A stretch of DNA of 41,557 bases from the NCBI GenBank assembly GCA_025358925.1, contig JANYHT010000028.1:1-41557 (forward strand), in the 5' to 3' direction. The position numbers were made by a program, and so were the translations under genes. The DNA is from Gemmatimonadaceae bacterium. Lineage in GTDB: Bacteria; Gemmatimonadota; Gemmatimonadetes; Gemmatimonadales; Gemmatimonadaceae. The notes under the pieces were generated by a model. That model saw nothing but the letters and a program-made list of their open reading frames with translations, had not been told where the DNA came from and did not search any database. Shown piece by piece: positions 15,048 to 24,989 of this stretch. The stretch's first letter is position 1. Each line of letters starts with the position of its first letter.

Positions 15048-18000
15048 GCCGACGTCGGCGCTTCTTCGAACGCCGGGTCGGAAATGGCCCGCGCCTGTGC
15101 AGAATCTGGTGCACCTGTATCGATGACTGGTCCGCCACGGAGACGCACGCTGACGATGGACGACACGCCGGGCTCTTGCATCGTCACACCGTACACAGCG
15201 TCGGCCGCTTCGGTCGTCGTACGCGGATTGTGCGTGATCACCAGAAATTGTGTACGCGACTTAAACTGGTTGAGCATCTTTACGAAGCGCCCAATGTTTT
15301 GATCGTCGAGCGGGGCGTCCACTTCGTCGAGTAAGCAAAATGGACTCGGCTTGGTCAGAAAAATGCCAAACAACAGTGACAACGCGACCAACGCCCGTTC
15401 GCCACTCGATAAAAGGTGAATACGCTGCGTCTTCTTGCCGCGCGGCGAGGCGTGAATTTCGATATCGCAATCCAGAGGCAAGTCGGGATTCTCCAGTCGC
15501 AAGTCGCACTCACCACCGTCAAACAGCGTGAGGAAAATCTGACGGAAGTTTTCGCGCACCTGCGCAAACGTGACGAGAAATAATTCACGCGCCGTACTGT
15601 CGATCTCACGAATAGCCTGATGCAGCGATTGTTTCGCCGAGACCAGATCGTTGCGCTGCGATGTGAGAAACTCCAAGCGACGCTGCTCTTCTTCATGCTC
15701 TTCAATGGCCAATGGATTCACCGGCCCAAGCTCATCGAGCGCATCACGCAATTGCTGCGCCTCCGCACGCAACGCGTCGGTCTCTAAATCGAGCTCCACA
15801 AAACCGGTCATCAAATCCGCCACCGAACGACGCCATTCGTTTTCGAGTCGTTGACGAATGGCTTCGCGACGCCCTGACAGCTCGGCATGACGCAGCTGCG
15901 CACCATGCAACTGTTCGGCGAGCGCACTGGCACGGCGACGTGCTTCATCGAGCGTTGTTTCTGCGGCATCTAACGCAAACGTGGATGCAGCAACCGCACG
16001 CTCTGCATCCGCGAGTCGTGCATCGGCGTCAGACAACGATTTCTGTTGCGTGTCGAGTTCTGTGCGCCACGCGGCTAATTGCTCCGCGAGTTGATGATCG
16101 GCGCTGGACAACGTCGACAGTTCCAGAGCCAATGACTCCATGCGCGCTGCCGCCGTCGAGTCTTCTTCAAGCAATCGCTTCTCGCGATCAATCGCCACCG
16201 ACAACCGCGCTTGTGCCTGCGCTTGCGCCACTTGCCACGTCGCACGTGCTTCGCGCGCCTGCTCCTGATCACGATCGGCCGTTGTCAGCGCTTCGCGCGC
16301 TTCCGCGATGGCACTGTCCGCCTCACCCGCACGCACATTTAACGCCGCGGTTTGCGCGACAAGTTGGCTCGCGCGTGCATCAAGCTCCTGCAAGCGCGTC
16401 AACAACCGCTCAGCCAGTGCGGTGGATTGCTGCAGCTCACGCTCAGCGCGTTCTCGACGACGCTCCACTTCTTTCTGCACCTCATCGGCACGACGCGCTT
16501 CTTGCTGCGTACGATTGGACACTTCCGTCGTATGTTGCTGCGCCCGTTCCGCTTCGCCCAGTGCAAGACGCGCCGCCTCGGCTTCCATCGTGGCATCGGC
16601 GCGCCGCTGATCCGCGGCTTGCAAATCCGCGTGCAAACGCGTCAGTTCCGCGCGACGCTGCAATGGGCCAGGGCCGCTTGCCGTACCAGGCAAAAACACC
16701 GCACCACGTTCATCGATAAACGCTTCGCCTGCATCAATCGCGCGCACTTTGCCGAGCAACGCGCGGACCCAAGAGACGGCGGGGCCGCTGGCTTGCACAC
16801 TGTTGGCAAGTGTGCCGGTGTCGGCGCCAAGTTCGAGCACGACATCCAATGGCAGCAGCAGCAGCGGTCCTGGCTGCGTGTCTGTATGCCAACGACGTAC
16901 TGCGACGGCCGCTGCGGCGTCACGCACGACGATCGCGTGCATGGTGGCACCGAGATACCGCTCCACGAGCTTCGCGGCGTCACCATCGGCGGTGACAAAG
17001 TCAGTGAGCGGGCCAAGAATAGCGCCCTCGCCAAAACGTTCGCGCTCCTTCAATAACTTTGCCGCGGACGGCGCGAGTCCGACACGTTCGCGCTCAAGCG
17101 CCTCGAGCGCGTTCATGCGGCCTTCCAACGCAGTGCGTTGTTCGACCGCCATGGCGAGGCCGCTCCGCGCTTCTGCATCGGCAATGCGGGCTGTTGCGGC
17201 CATCAGTCGGGCGCCTTCCAACGAGTCGTGCGCTTCACGTGCGTTGCCATGCGTGATCATGACCTGTTCACGCGCCGTGGCAAGCTCACGCTCCGTCGTT
17301 TCAAAAACATCCGACAATCGTTCGCGTTCCATATCGAGCGCGTCGCGACGTTGCTGCGTTTCGGCATGCTCGCGACCCGCACCCTCGCGGTCGAGCTCCA
17401 ACCGGCGCGCTTGATCGCGGTGTTCGCGCACTTGTCGTTCAAGTTGGTCGAGCGCCGCGCGCGCACGCAACACGGCCTCACGCGTGGTTTGCTCAACCGC
17501 GAGCCGTTGCGTGAGTGCCTCGCCCGCCTCAGCAAGCTCGGTCTCAAGCGTGGACCGATCGGTGACCGCACGTTCGCGATCTTCTGCTAACCGACGACCA
17601 AACGCTTCATTCTCACGACGTTCTTCTTCCGCGCGTTGCTTCCGCTGCATCGTACTACGCTGGCGCTCTTCGGAAACGGCCAGCTCGCGCTCCAAGCGCT
17701 GCGTTTTGTCACGCTGTTCACCAGCCAATCGTGCGAGTTCAATACGGCTCGCTTCCGATGCAGCGCGCGCCCCGTGCGCCGTTTCACGCGTAGCTTCCGC
17801 CACCTGAATGTGTTCATCCGCTGCTGGCGCATTGGCCTTCAATTCTTCGAGACGCGCGTCGAGCGCCGCCAGTTCGTCGTGCCATGCGGCCATCTCACGC
17901 GTGGCAAGCGAAATCTCCACCTGAAACCGCCGCGACGTGAGCTCGGCATGACGTTCGGCGCGGCGCCGTTGACGTGAGAGCGAACGCACTTGACTCTGCA

Positions 18001-18592
18001 CTTCGCTGATCAAATCGTCGAGCCGCGCGAGGTCAATCGTGGTTTCATCAAGGCGCCGCTCGGCACTGCGACGACGGTCACGATAAAGGCCAACACCCGC
18101 CGCTTCTTCAAACAACTCACGACGCTCGTCGGGTCGATCGGAGAGCAATGCATCGATCATGCGACTTTCGATGACGACGCCGGAGTCGGCACCGAGTCCA
18201 GTGCCACGCACCAAATCCTGAATGTCGCGGAGACGGCACGGTGTGCGATTCAACAAATATTCGCTTTCGCCCGAGCGTAGCAGGCGACGCGTCAACACCA
18301 CCTCCTTAAACGGAATCGGCAATTCGCCGTCGTTGTTCTCGAAGTGCAGTGAGACTTCTGCCATGTTCACTTGTCGACGCGCGGACGATCCATGAAAGAT
18401 GACGTCTTCCATTTTCGCGCCACGTAACGCGCGCGCGCGCTGCTCGCCGAGTACCCAACGCACGGCGTCGGAGACGTTGGATTTCCCGCTACCGTTTGGT
18501 CCCACAATGGCTGTAACGCCGCGCTCAAACACAAATTCTGTGTGATCGGCGAACGCCTTAAAGCCATGAATCTCGAGCTTCGTCAACCGCAC
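15044..18592 (-). CDS. smc: chromosome segregation protein SMC
   Basis: A full-length 1182-residue SMC ATPase, the core of bacterial condensin. The N-terminal head has Walker A in GPNGSGKSNVSDAVRWVLGE (about 32-50). Long coiled coils rich in E, R, A and Q flank a hinge at about 510-640 (ILGPLTDFVTADGDAAKLVE, ALLGKVRAI). The C-terminal head has the signature LLSSGERALVALSLLFGIF and Walker B in FCLLDEVDAPLDDQN. The signature reads LSSGE rather than the common LSGGE. The GTG start shares a base with the upstream TAG. No scpA/scpB lies in the window. Confidence 0.98.
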   Translation of the reverse strand: MRLTKLEIHGFKAFADHTEFVFERGVTAIVGPNGSGKSNVSDAVRWVLGEQRARALRGAKMEDVIFHGSSARRQVNMAEVSLHFENNDGELPIPFKEVVLTRRLLRSGESEYLLNRTPCRLRDIQDLVRGTGLGADSGVVIESRMIDALLSDRPDERRELFEEAAGVGLYRDRRRSAERRLDETTIDLARLDDLISEVQSQVRSLSRQRRRAERHAELTSRRFQVEISLATREMAAWHDELAALDARLEELKANAPAADEHIQVAEATRETAHGARAASEASRIELARLAGEQRDKTQRLERELAVSEERQRSTMQRKQRAEEERRENEAFGRRLAEDRERAVTDRSTLETELAEAGEALTQRLAVEQTTREAVLRARAALDQLERQVREHRDQARRLELDREGAGREHAETQQRRDALDMERERLSDVFETTERELATAREQVMITHGNAREAHDSLEGARLMAATARIADAEARSGLAMAVEQRTALEGRMNALEALERERVGLAPSAAKLLKERERFGEGAILGPLTDFVTADGDAAKLVERYLGATMHAIVVRDAAAAVAVRRWHTDTQPGPLLLLPLDVVLELGADTGTLANSVQASGPAVSWVRALLGKVRAIDAGEAFIDERGAVFLPGTASGPGPLQRRAELTRLHADLQAADQRRADATMEAEAARLALGEAERAQQHTTEVSNRTQQEARRADEVQKEVERRRERAERELQQSTALAERLLTRLQELDARASQLVAQTAALNVRAGEADSAIAEAREALTTADRDQEQAREARATWQVAQAQAQARLSVAIDREKRLLEEDSTAAARMESLALELSTLSSADHQLAEQLAAWRTELDTQQKSLSDADARLADAERAVAASTFALDAAETTLDEARRRASALAEQLHGAQLRHAELSGRREAIRQRLENEWRRSVADLMTGFVELDLETDALRAEAQQLRDALDELGPVNPLAIEEHEEEQRRLEFLTSQRNDLVSAKQSLHQAIREIDSTARELFLVTFAQVRENFRQIFLTLFDGGECDLRLENPDLPLDCDIEIHASPRGKKTQRIHLLSSGERALVALSLLFGIFLTKPSPFCLLDEVDAPLDDQNIGRFVKMLNQFKSRTQFLVITHNPRTTTEAADAVYGVTMQEPGVSSIVSVRLRGGPVIDTGAPDSAQARAISDPAFEEAPTSA

Positions 18593-19998
18593 TAGAACGC
18601 TCTCCCCGTTCGATAGACCAGTACCGGCGTGATGCCGATAACTTTCAATGAATCCGCAAGCGTCGTCGCCTGTTGCGGCGTCTCGAATGCACCCGTGTAC
18701 ATAGTGGCGCTGCCATTGGCCTGTTGAAGCGCGTAGGCCGTTATCCCACGTTTCGTGTATGCGACGGTGCGTGCGCGCACCGTACTGATCACCAAACCAG
18801 AATCAAGCCGAATGGCAAATGGCACGCTTAAAATGCTCCCGGCTCCTACAAGGCGATCGGCGCGCAAGCGGGACAGCAGCGCATCTGCACCCGCGCGCGT
18901 GCTCAGTGCACCCACCGTTACGCGAAACCACTGTTCACCGCTATCCGAAACCGGCGACACCGCCACCGCTTGCAAGGCTCGCACGCGCGCATCAGGCAAT
19001 GCTGCAGCGAGCGTGTTGGCCGTTGCAAAATACACGGCGTAGTGCGATGCGATTGCGGAATCGGCCGGATTGGCAACGGCGAGCGGCGGCGCGATTGGCA
19101 GCGCTGCAGCCCTCGCGCTGTCGGCGCCGATGCCTCGTGTGCTGTCGGGCGTTGCGTGCACGAGCGAGTCGGCGGTGATGCTGTCGTGACGCGCTTTGAG
19201 TTGCACGCTATCGATGCTCGCCGGCACCACAATGCTGGTGGTGTCGCGTGAACGGCCGGTGATGAGCGCGAGAATTGGTGCGGGTAGTCGATCGCGGATT
19301 TGCGGGAGAAGCGCGCCAAGCGCGACTGCAACCCCGCCGAGTGCGAGCAACAGCACGATGAGCTTCCGGTTGCGACTTTCTGCGTTATCGGCCGCTGCTG
19401 CGCGGGCGCGTGCAGCGCTTTCGCGTTGCGGCGGCGGCGGCGGTGATGCGGCTGGCGGCGGTGGCGGTGCGAGAATTGGCACACCGAGCGGTGCGGGAAA
19501 CGCCGTATCGCCTACAGGTAAAAGAGCGCCAAGGTACGTGCACAGTTCCGCGAATCCCGGCGTACCGGGAACGGCGACCACCACAAGCAGCGCGCCGACC
19601 TGTTGAAAGCCCGCAGCCAAACGTCTCCATCGATCGTTCGCATACACCGCCTCGTGCGCAACAGATTCCGTGCCACTGGGCATCAAAAATACGTTGCGTA
19701 CATCGCGCATGGGTCGCGCAATTTTATTCAGCGAGACGCCGTACAAAAAACTGTCCGCGATGCCGTGTGGATCGTCACCGGTAAGGAGCGCTTCAAGCGG
19801 CCCGGATTCTCCCACCAAATCGGCCACGGCGACTCGTCGTGTTTCTCCTTGCACACGCGCAAGTCCGATGGCCACCGATGCTGCGGCGGCTGCGTCAGTG
19901 CCCGCGACGACCACGGCAAAAATGCCGTCGAGTAGTGGCGAGAGCCGCATGCCGTCGTTCTCCCACGCTTCGGATGCTGTCACCGCAAAGCTTGTCAC
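18592..19998 (-). CDS. ParA/MinD-like domain, transmembrane and SPOR domain protein
   Basis: A 468-residue protein. Residues about 20-165 resemble a ParA/MinD-type fold (FAVVVAGTDAAAAASVAIGL, VAVADLVGESGPLEALL, VGALLVVVAVPGTPGF). A canonical P-loop is absent: the GKT position reads AGTDAAAAAS, so ATP binding is doubtful. A proline-rich linker follows, then one membrane segment (about 212-234, RKLIVLLLALGGVAVALGAL), a Ser/Asp-rich periplasmic stretch and a C-terminal SPOR-like repeat (WFRVTVGALSTRAGADALLSRL, ATMYTGAFETPQQATTLADSL). SPOR domains bind denuded peptidoglycan at division sites. GTG 19998 overlaps the previous gene (GTGA), after AAAGGAG. Its stop overlaps the smc start. Confidence 0.7.
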   Translation of the reverse strand: MTSFAVTASEAWENDGMRLSPLLDGIFAVVVAGTDAAAAASVAIGLARVQGETRRVAVADLVGESGPLEALLTGDDPHGIADSFLYGVSLNKIARPMRDVRNVFLMPSGTESVAHEAVYANDRWRRLAAGFQQVGALLVVVAVPGTPGFAELCTYLGALLPVGDTAFPAPLGVPILAPPPPPAASPPPPPQRESAARARAAAADNAESRNRKLIVLLLALGGVAVALGALLPQIRDRLPAPILALITGRSRDTTSIVVPASIDSVQLKARHDSITADSLVHATPDSTRGIGADSARAAALPIAPPLAVANPADSAIASHYAVYFATANTLAAALPDARVRALQAVAVSPVSDSGEQWFRVTVGALSTRAGADALLSRLRADRLVGAGSILSVPFAIRLDSGLVISTVRARTVAYTKRGITAYALQQANGSATMYTGAFETPQQATTLADSLKVIGITPVLVYRTGRAF

Positions 19999-21509
19999 GG
20001 TGCTCCTTTGAAAACCCAGTAACTTTGCCCCGACGATTTGCCGACGCGTTCTGCTTGATCACGAGATGAATACGGCCCGAGTACAACGCGGTACAAGGTC
20101 TGGCCCGCGCGTTCGGACGTGGTAATGCGCGGAGCTTGTCCGTCGACTCGAATGCGTGACGCTAACGATCGCGCCATTTTTTCGTTGAGCACGGCCGCAA
20201 AAGATACCGTGAATTGCGTGTCGTTCGCACTGCTACTGCTGTCAACAGGAAGCAGCAAGACGGATGACGCGGCGGAATCGCGCTTGACGGTAGTGTCTCG
20301 CCCAACGCGTGTCTCGCGTGCGTCCGAACTATCGCGCGGCGCACTCGTGCGAAACTGCACGGGTTGATCGAGTCCGGCGTATCGCGGACGGAAGCCATTC
20401 CATCGAAACGCGTACCAAAAATCGCGCGCACCCTTGGCAATTGTCCGCGCATCGCCGAGTGTGATGGTGTTGGTGAACACCACGTCGTCGCCGCGGGCGA
20501 GGGCAATCGCACCGTCGGCCATCACCATCGGTAAATCGCCACGCCATGCGCTGTGCACCACGCCCTGTACGGCATCGCTACCAAGACTGATCACGTACAC
20601 GGTGTCGCCCGTGCCGTGCGCAAGAAGCAGGCGCCCTAACGGGTCCATCCTCAGTGCATGCACTTCGGCCTGCAACTTGATTTTGCCGGTCACGCCACCG
20701 TCGAAGCGATCAACAATGCGGAGTGCCTTCTGCCCGTTGAGTGCGACAAACAATCGATCGCCACTCGGTGTGGCGGCGATGGCACGAACGGGATCGCCGA
20801 GATCGACATTGAGGGCGGTTTTCATGTCGCGTGAGCGGACGGCCACAACCGATCGGTTGGCGCCGAAATACACGCGATCGCCCACGGTGCCCGATGTTGC
20901 GCTGATGGTGCGTGCAACGTTTGCAGCGTCGCCACCAGCGTCGAACGAGAGACTGTCGGCAACCGCTTGTCCGGGGGGACGGACGCGCCAGACCACCACC
21001 CGTTTTGCATTTGCGCCCGCAACGATAAGCGCACCGTCGGCTTGCGCAAAGAGTGCGGCTGCTGGCAACGGCGCTTTGAACTTCCAATCACCACCGCTGG
21101 TGGTGTAGCGCGTGAGCTCACCACTACTGGTTAATGCGTAGATAGCGGATCCATCTACAGAGGAGACCGTTTGCAATCGATCGCCTCTGTTTGCTGACAC
21201 GGCGCCAAGGCGCAGGTCAAGGCGGATGGGGGCGCCGTCAGCGTCGGCCGCGGCGACATATCCGTCTTCCGCTCCAAACGCGATCACGTGGTCGAGCGAA
21301 GGCGCACGAGCGGACGATCGCCAGAGTGCGCTGTCGAGGCGTGGGTAGGCGTAGGCTACGACAAAACCACCGGTCTGCGGAATGCGCAGAACGACTGGGT
21401 CGGGACCATCAGGAATGCTGGGAGAGGCGCCGACTCCAGAGGGGCGGGACGAGCGATCCGCACAGCCGCACGCAAGGAGCACGAGCGCCGACGCGAGGAG
21501 CGTGCGCAC
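19995..21509 (-). CDS. lipoprotein with beta-propeller-like and SPOR domains
   Basis: A 504-residue predicted lipoprotein. The signal MRTLLASALVLLACGC has a lipobox-like end (LLACGC). The middle (about 50-350) has propeller-style repeats: HVIAFGAEDGYVAAADADG, SAIYALTSSGELTRYTTSGG, RAIAATPSGDRLFVALNGQK. A Ser/Asp-rich linker leads to a C-terminal SPOR domain (QFTVSFAAVLNEKMARSLAS, LYRVVLGPYSSRDQAERVGK). The product is likely periplasmic and peptidoglycan-associated. It opens the leftward run SPOR lipoprotein, ParA-like/SPOR protein, smc, so its promoter, not visible by eye, probably lies in 21510-21568. Confidence 0.72.
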   Translation of the reverse strand: MRTLLASALVLLACGCADRSSRPSGVGASPSIPDGPDPVVLRIPQTGGFVVAYAYPRLDSALWRSSARAPSLDHVIAFGAEDGYVAAADADGAPIRLDLRLGAVSANRGDRLQTVSSVDGSAIYALTSSGELTRYTTSGGDWKFKAPLPAAALFAQADGALIVAGANAKRVVVWRVRPPGQAVADSLSFDAGGDAANVARTISATSGTVGDRVYFGANRSVVAVRSRDMKTALNVDLGDPVRAIAATPSGDRLFVALNGQKALRIVDRFDGGVTGKIKLQAEVHALRMDPLGRLLLAHGTGDTVYVISLGSDAVQGVVHSAWRGDLPMVMADGAIALARGDDVVFTNTITLGDARTIAKGARDFWYAFRWNGFRPRYAGLDQPVQFRTSAPRDSSDARETRVGRDTTVKRDSAASSVLLLPVDSSSSANDTQFTVSFAAVLNEKMARSLASRIRVDGQAPRITTSERAGQTLYRVVLGPYSSRDQAERVGKSSGQSYWVFKGAP

Positions 21510-21568
21510 GATGATAAGGTATCCGGCGCGGGGTAGGGCGGGGAGGGGGACGGAGGACTTCGTGGGGA

Positions 21569-21600
21569 AGTGGCGAAGGCTCTAATGCGCCTTCGCCACT
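21569..21600 (-). terminator. hairpin downstream of the peptidase/barrel gene
   Basis: A 12-bp perfect stem, AGTGGCGAAGGC against GCCTTCGCCACT, with an 8-base loop. It lies 80 bp after the 21681 stop and before the next leftward gene. No T-run follows on the minus strand, so termination efficiency is uncertain. Confidence 0.5.
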
Positions 21601-21680
21601 AAGAAATCCTCGAAATACAGCGGCCCCACACCAAATCGGTACAGGGCCGCACGCCTTACTCCAACCTCACCAACTGTTAT

Positions 21681-24600
21681 TCAATAACTCTGTCCAAAGA
21701 ACCAGGTACCGAAACCCTTCGCGCCCGGGCGACTGACCGGTACCGCCCAATCCCATCGCACAATCGCGATGTTGAACAGATTCAGACGGAAGCCAAAGCC
21801 GTAACTGCGCAGCAACTCCCGCTGCTTCGTGAAATCGTAGTTCTTTGGCGCGGTCGCAGACACCGTTTGCCCCGCCGACCACGCCACACCAGCGTCGTAG
21901 AAAAACAGCCCATCAAGCGGCGGCAACCCAATAAAGCCGGCGTTGATGCGTCGCAGAATGGGGAACCGCAACTCGGCGTTGGCGAACGCGATGCGGCTGC
22001 CAATGAGCTCGACGCTGTTGCACGAAGCGCCGGCGTCGGTGGGCAACCCGGTACACTGCACACCGCTCAGATCTTCGTTGTTGTAACCGCGCACATAGTC
22101 AGGGCGGCCAAGCCACTTCGGAAAGCGCCCCTCATCGCGACCGACGGCCACGCTACCGGAGAAGCGCGTCGCAAACGTGATGTAGTTAAACAAGATCGGG
22201 ATGTACGACCGCGCGTCCACGAGATAGTTCGTGAGATTCCACGTACCGAACGATGGTTCGACTTGTAACCGGATACGCTTGCCTGCTATCGGACCTGTAT
22301 ATCCAAACAACGTATTGTCGGTAACAAAGGCGACGGTGGGCGATACGTTGTTTGCTGACGCGACGTTTTGCGATTTACTGCGCTCGTACCCGCTGGCGTA
22401 TCCAAACGTGTAATCGACCGTACGCGACAACGTGAACATTTGCTGATCGATATTAGTAAATCGCGCGCCGAGTTCGAAACGTGTAAAGCGATTGAGTGGA
22501 TAGAGCGCCGTCCAAAACGCTTCGCGTAAGACGAGTCGAGTGATGGACTGTTGCTGGACGAAGGTGTTGTTCCCAGCCGGAATTTGCTGCGCACCAGACA
22601 ACAGCAGATACGGTTGCTCGGCTACACCCGTCGTGTACTGCAGTCGATTGGCGAGACTGGTATAGCCGATGAATAGCTGCGCATCACTCAATTGTCCGTT
22701 AAGTGCACCAGAGAGCGCGAGCCGGTGATCACCCAGCAAATCGCTGAGCACAATGGTTGTACCGCCGTATGTACCTTGGCCCCCGTAGCCGCCGCCCTGA
22801 TAACCAATACTGGGTTGCGAGATGTACTCGGGCGAGAAGCGCACTTTATAACGCCCATCACGGAACCGCGTCGTGTCGGGCAAATTGAAATCGAAGCTGT
22901 CCATCATGGCGCGAATGCTCACCGTTTCAGAGAGCTTCGCAATGGTGAGTGCTGGCATTTCGGAGGACGTACGCGGCGTCGCGTTCGTTGGGCGATAAAT
23001 CGACTGTCGCGCTGCACTCGTGTCGCGCACCGAACCTTGCGGCAAGTGCGCCGTTGGGTCGACCGGAATTACCGGCACTGGCGGCTGCGCTGCCGTCGCA
23101 CCGCTTGTCGGGGGCGTAGCGCCACGCACAACGCCGCTCACCATACCGGGCGTCGTCGTCAATGTGCCTTGCGCAACAACCGTCGCCGCCACAAACGGCG
23201 CCTTCTTCAGATGACGCGGATCTTTAATCTTCCAGATCGCGTGATCGCTCTTTTCGTAGTACACGTACGCCAAAACGTCGGCACCACGCGCCCACGAAAT
23301 GGCCGGCGAATTTTCAGCAACGGCGGTAACCGCACCCGCAACGTTGGTGAGTTGGTAATGCGACTTTGCGTCGAGATCATACAAGAAGATATTCGCGATC
23401 CCGGTACGATCGGACAGGTACGCGATGGACTTGCCGTCTGGAGCCCACTGCGGATTGATGTTCAATCCACCCTGACCCGGCAGCACGGTGACCTTCTGCG
23501 TTTCCACGTCAAACAGCGAAATGCGCAACTTGCTCACGCGTAAAATGCTGAAATCAGTTTCTTCACCGCGATCACTCGAAAATGCGATGGTTTTTCCATC
23601 AGGCGACCACTGCGGCTGTAAATCACCGTACTGATCTTTCGTCAGCTGCGTCAGCCCTGGAACATCAAGCGACACCATGTACAGGTCGCTGGTGCCGTGT
23701 CGCATGCCGCTAAACGCGATGCGCTTATTGTCCGGCGACCACGTCGGGCTCAACACTTGATCGAGCGCGACATCAAATCGTCTGATGACCTTCCGCGAAT
23801 TCACATCAAGCAGATACAGTACATCACGCCCACCACGTTGCCCGGTAAACGCCAGCAACTTGCCGTCATTGGAAAACGACGGTTGCGAGTAGATAAACCG
23901 CAGCTGCTCAAAATCTGGATTGGTCGATGACTTCACCAATCGCGCAATGCGCTTACCCGTTTCTGCGTTCGCCATGTACAAATCGGGGAACACTTCGCCG
24001 CGTAGTAAACTGCCATACGCGATGTATGTGATGTACTTGCCATCGGGCGATAACGCGGGTGCAACAAACAGATTGGAAATGCTGCCCGAGCGACGCTGCG
24101 ACAACAGCGGGTCGGAGAACGAGCGCGGACGATCAAGTTCAGCAACCAGCGGCAAATACGTGGCTTGCATGGCCTGCTTCCACTCGTCGCTCAACTCATC
24201 GAGCGATACGCCAATCTCGCGACGAAACGCGCGATCGAGCCCAAGGCTCGGTACGGCGTTCATAATCTCGCCGATCACTTCGTCGCCCCACTTCGCACCC
24301 ACAAACTGCCACACGGACAGCCCGTACCGATACGGAAAATATTTGTCGGGGCGTTCGGTCATCATCTGAATGCTTGGGAGCGTGCCGTTGACCACGGCAT
24401 CGCGCACCCACGCATCCGTCCATGGATGCTTATCACCGATCGAAAAATATTCGGCGAGACCTTCCATGAACCACGACGGCGGATTCACCATCGCCAGATT
24501 TTGCAATCCACTTCCCGCGCGACCGCGAGAGAAAATATCGAATTGAAACACGTGTACCATTTCGTGTTGCAAGACGTGTTCAAAGCTGCCCCAATCTCCC

Positions 24601-24989
24601 GTAAAAAACTGCGCCATACGCTGACGCAACGGATCGGTCACACCGCCGGTGCCCTCGCCTAAGTCACCGAAGACATTGCTCTGCGCAAAGTCGCCGGGTG
24701 ACCCGTACAGCAGAATGGGTTTCTTTTCGCGGAATTGATGCGCCATAAGTCGCGACAGGCGCGCGTAGGACCGTTCGGCCATGCGCGCGGCGTCAGGGGC
24801 GACCTCACCAATTTCCGGATAGTAATGCACCAGAAAATGTTCCGTCTCGATCACGCGCCATCGCAGATGATCGTACTGCACTTGATTCTGACCGAAATAT
24901 CCCTGCGCGTGGATGGGCACGGCGAACATGCTCGCGCCCATACCGAGTATCGCAGCCCATCGTGTGAACCGTCCAACTGTCGGCTTCAC
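21681..24989 (-). CDS. exported gluzincin-like peptidase / TolB-type propeller / Omp85-like barrel fusion
   Basis: A 1102-residue exported protein with three parts. After the signal peptide (ending near IHAQG), an N-terminal peptidase-MA-like domain has a zinc motif HEMVHVFQFD and a downstream EGLAEYFS that supplies the third ligand. A beta-propeller of TolB/PD40 repeats follows (YIAYGSLL, SPTWSPDNKRIAFSG, LQPQWSPDGKTIAFSSDRGE, INPQWAPDGKSIAYLSD). The last about 400 residues look like an Omp85/surface-antigen barrel (FVQQQSITRLVLREAFWTAL, YVRGYNNEDLSGVQC, NAELRFPILRRI), ending WFFGQSY with an aromatic C-terminus. The start is GTG 24989 after GGGGGAGC, overlapping the rsfS stop. The substrate is unknown; a surface or outer-membrane protease role is inferred. 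Confidence 0.8.
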   Translation of the reverse strand: MKPTVGRFTRWAAILGMGASMFAVPIHAQGYFGQNQVQYDHLRWRVIETEHFLVHYYPEIGEVAPDAARMAERSYARLSRLMAHQFREKKPILLYGSPGDFAQSNVFGDLGEGTGGVTDPLRQRMAQFFTGDWGSFEHVLQHEMVHVFQFDIFSRGRAGSGLQNLAMVNPPSWFMEGLAEYFSIGDKHPWTDAWVRDAVVNGTLPSIQMMTERPDKYFPYRYGLSVWQFVGAKWGDEVIGEIMNAVPSLGLDRAFRREIGVSLDELSDEWKQAMQATYLPLVAELDRPRSFSDPLLSQRRSGSISNLFVAPALSPDGKYITYIAYGSLLRGEVFPDLYMANAETGKRIARLVKSSTNPDFEQLRFIYSQPSFSNDGKLLAFTGQRGGRDVLYLLDVNSRKVIRRFDVALDQVLSPTWSPDNKRIAFSGMRHGTSDLYMVSLDVPGLTQLTKDQYGDLQPQWSPDGKTIAFSSDRGEETDFSILRVSKLRISLFDVETQKVTVLPGQGGLNINPQWAPDGKSIAYLSDRTGIANIFLYDLDAKSHYQLTNVAGAVTAVAENSPAISWARGADVLAYVYYEKSDHAIWKIKDPRHLKKAPFVAATVVAQGTLTTTPGMVSGVVRGATPPTSGATAAQPPVPVIPVDPTAHLPQGSVRDTSAARQSIYRPTNATPRTSSEMPALTIAKLSETVSIRAMMDSFDFNLPDTTRFRDGRYKVRFSPEYISQPSIGYQGGGYGGQGTYGGTTIVLSDLLGDHRLALSGALNGQLSDAQLFIGYTSLANRLQYTTGVAEQPYLLLSGAQQIPAGNNTFVQQQSITRLVLREAFWTALYPLNRFTRFELGARFTNIDQQMFTLSRTVDYTFGYASGYERSKSQNVASANNVSPTVAFVTDNTLFGYTGPIAGKRIRLQVEPSFGTWNLTNYLVDARSYIPILFNYITFATRFSGSVAVGRDEGRFPKWLGRPDYVRGYNNEDLSGVQCTGLPTDAGASCNSVELIGSRIAFANAELRFPILRRINAGFIGLPPLDGLFFYDAGVAWSAGQTVSATAPKNYDFTKQRELLRSYGFGFRLNLFNIAIVRWDWAVPVSRPGAKGFGTWFFGQSY

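Noticed and set aside
15712-16719. Plus-strand open frame opposite smc
   Set aside because: It is antisense to the coiled-coil coding region, with His/Arg/Ala-rich composition; the SMC reading is unambiguous.
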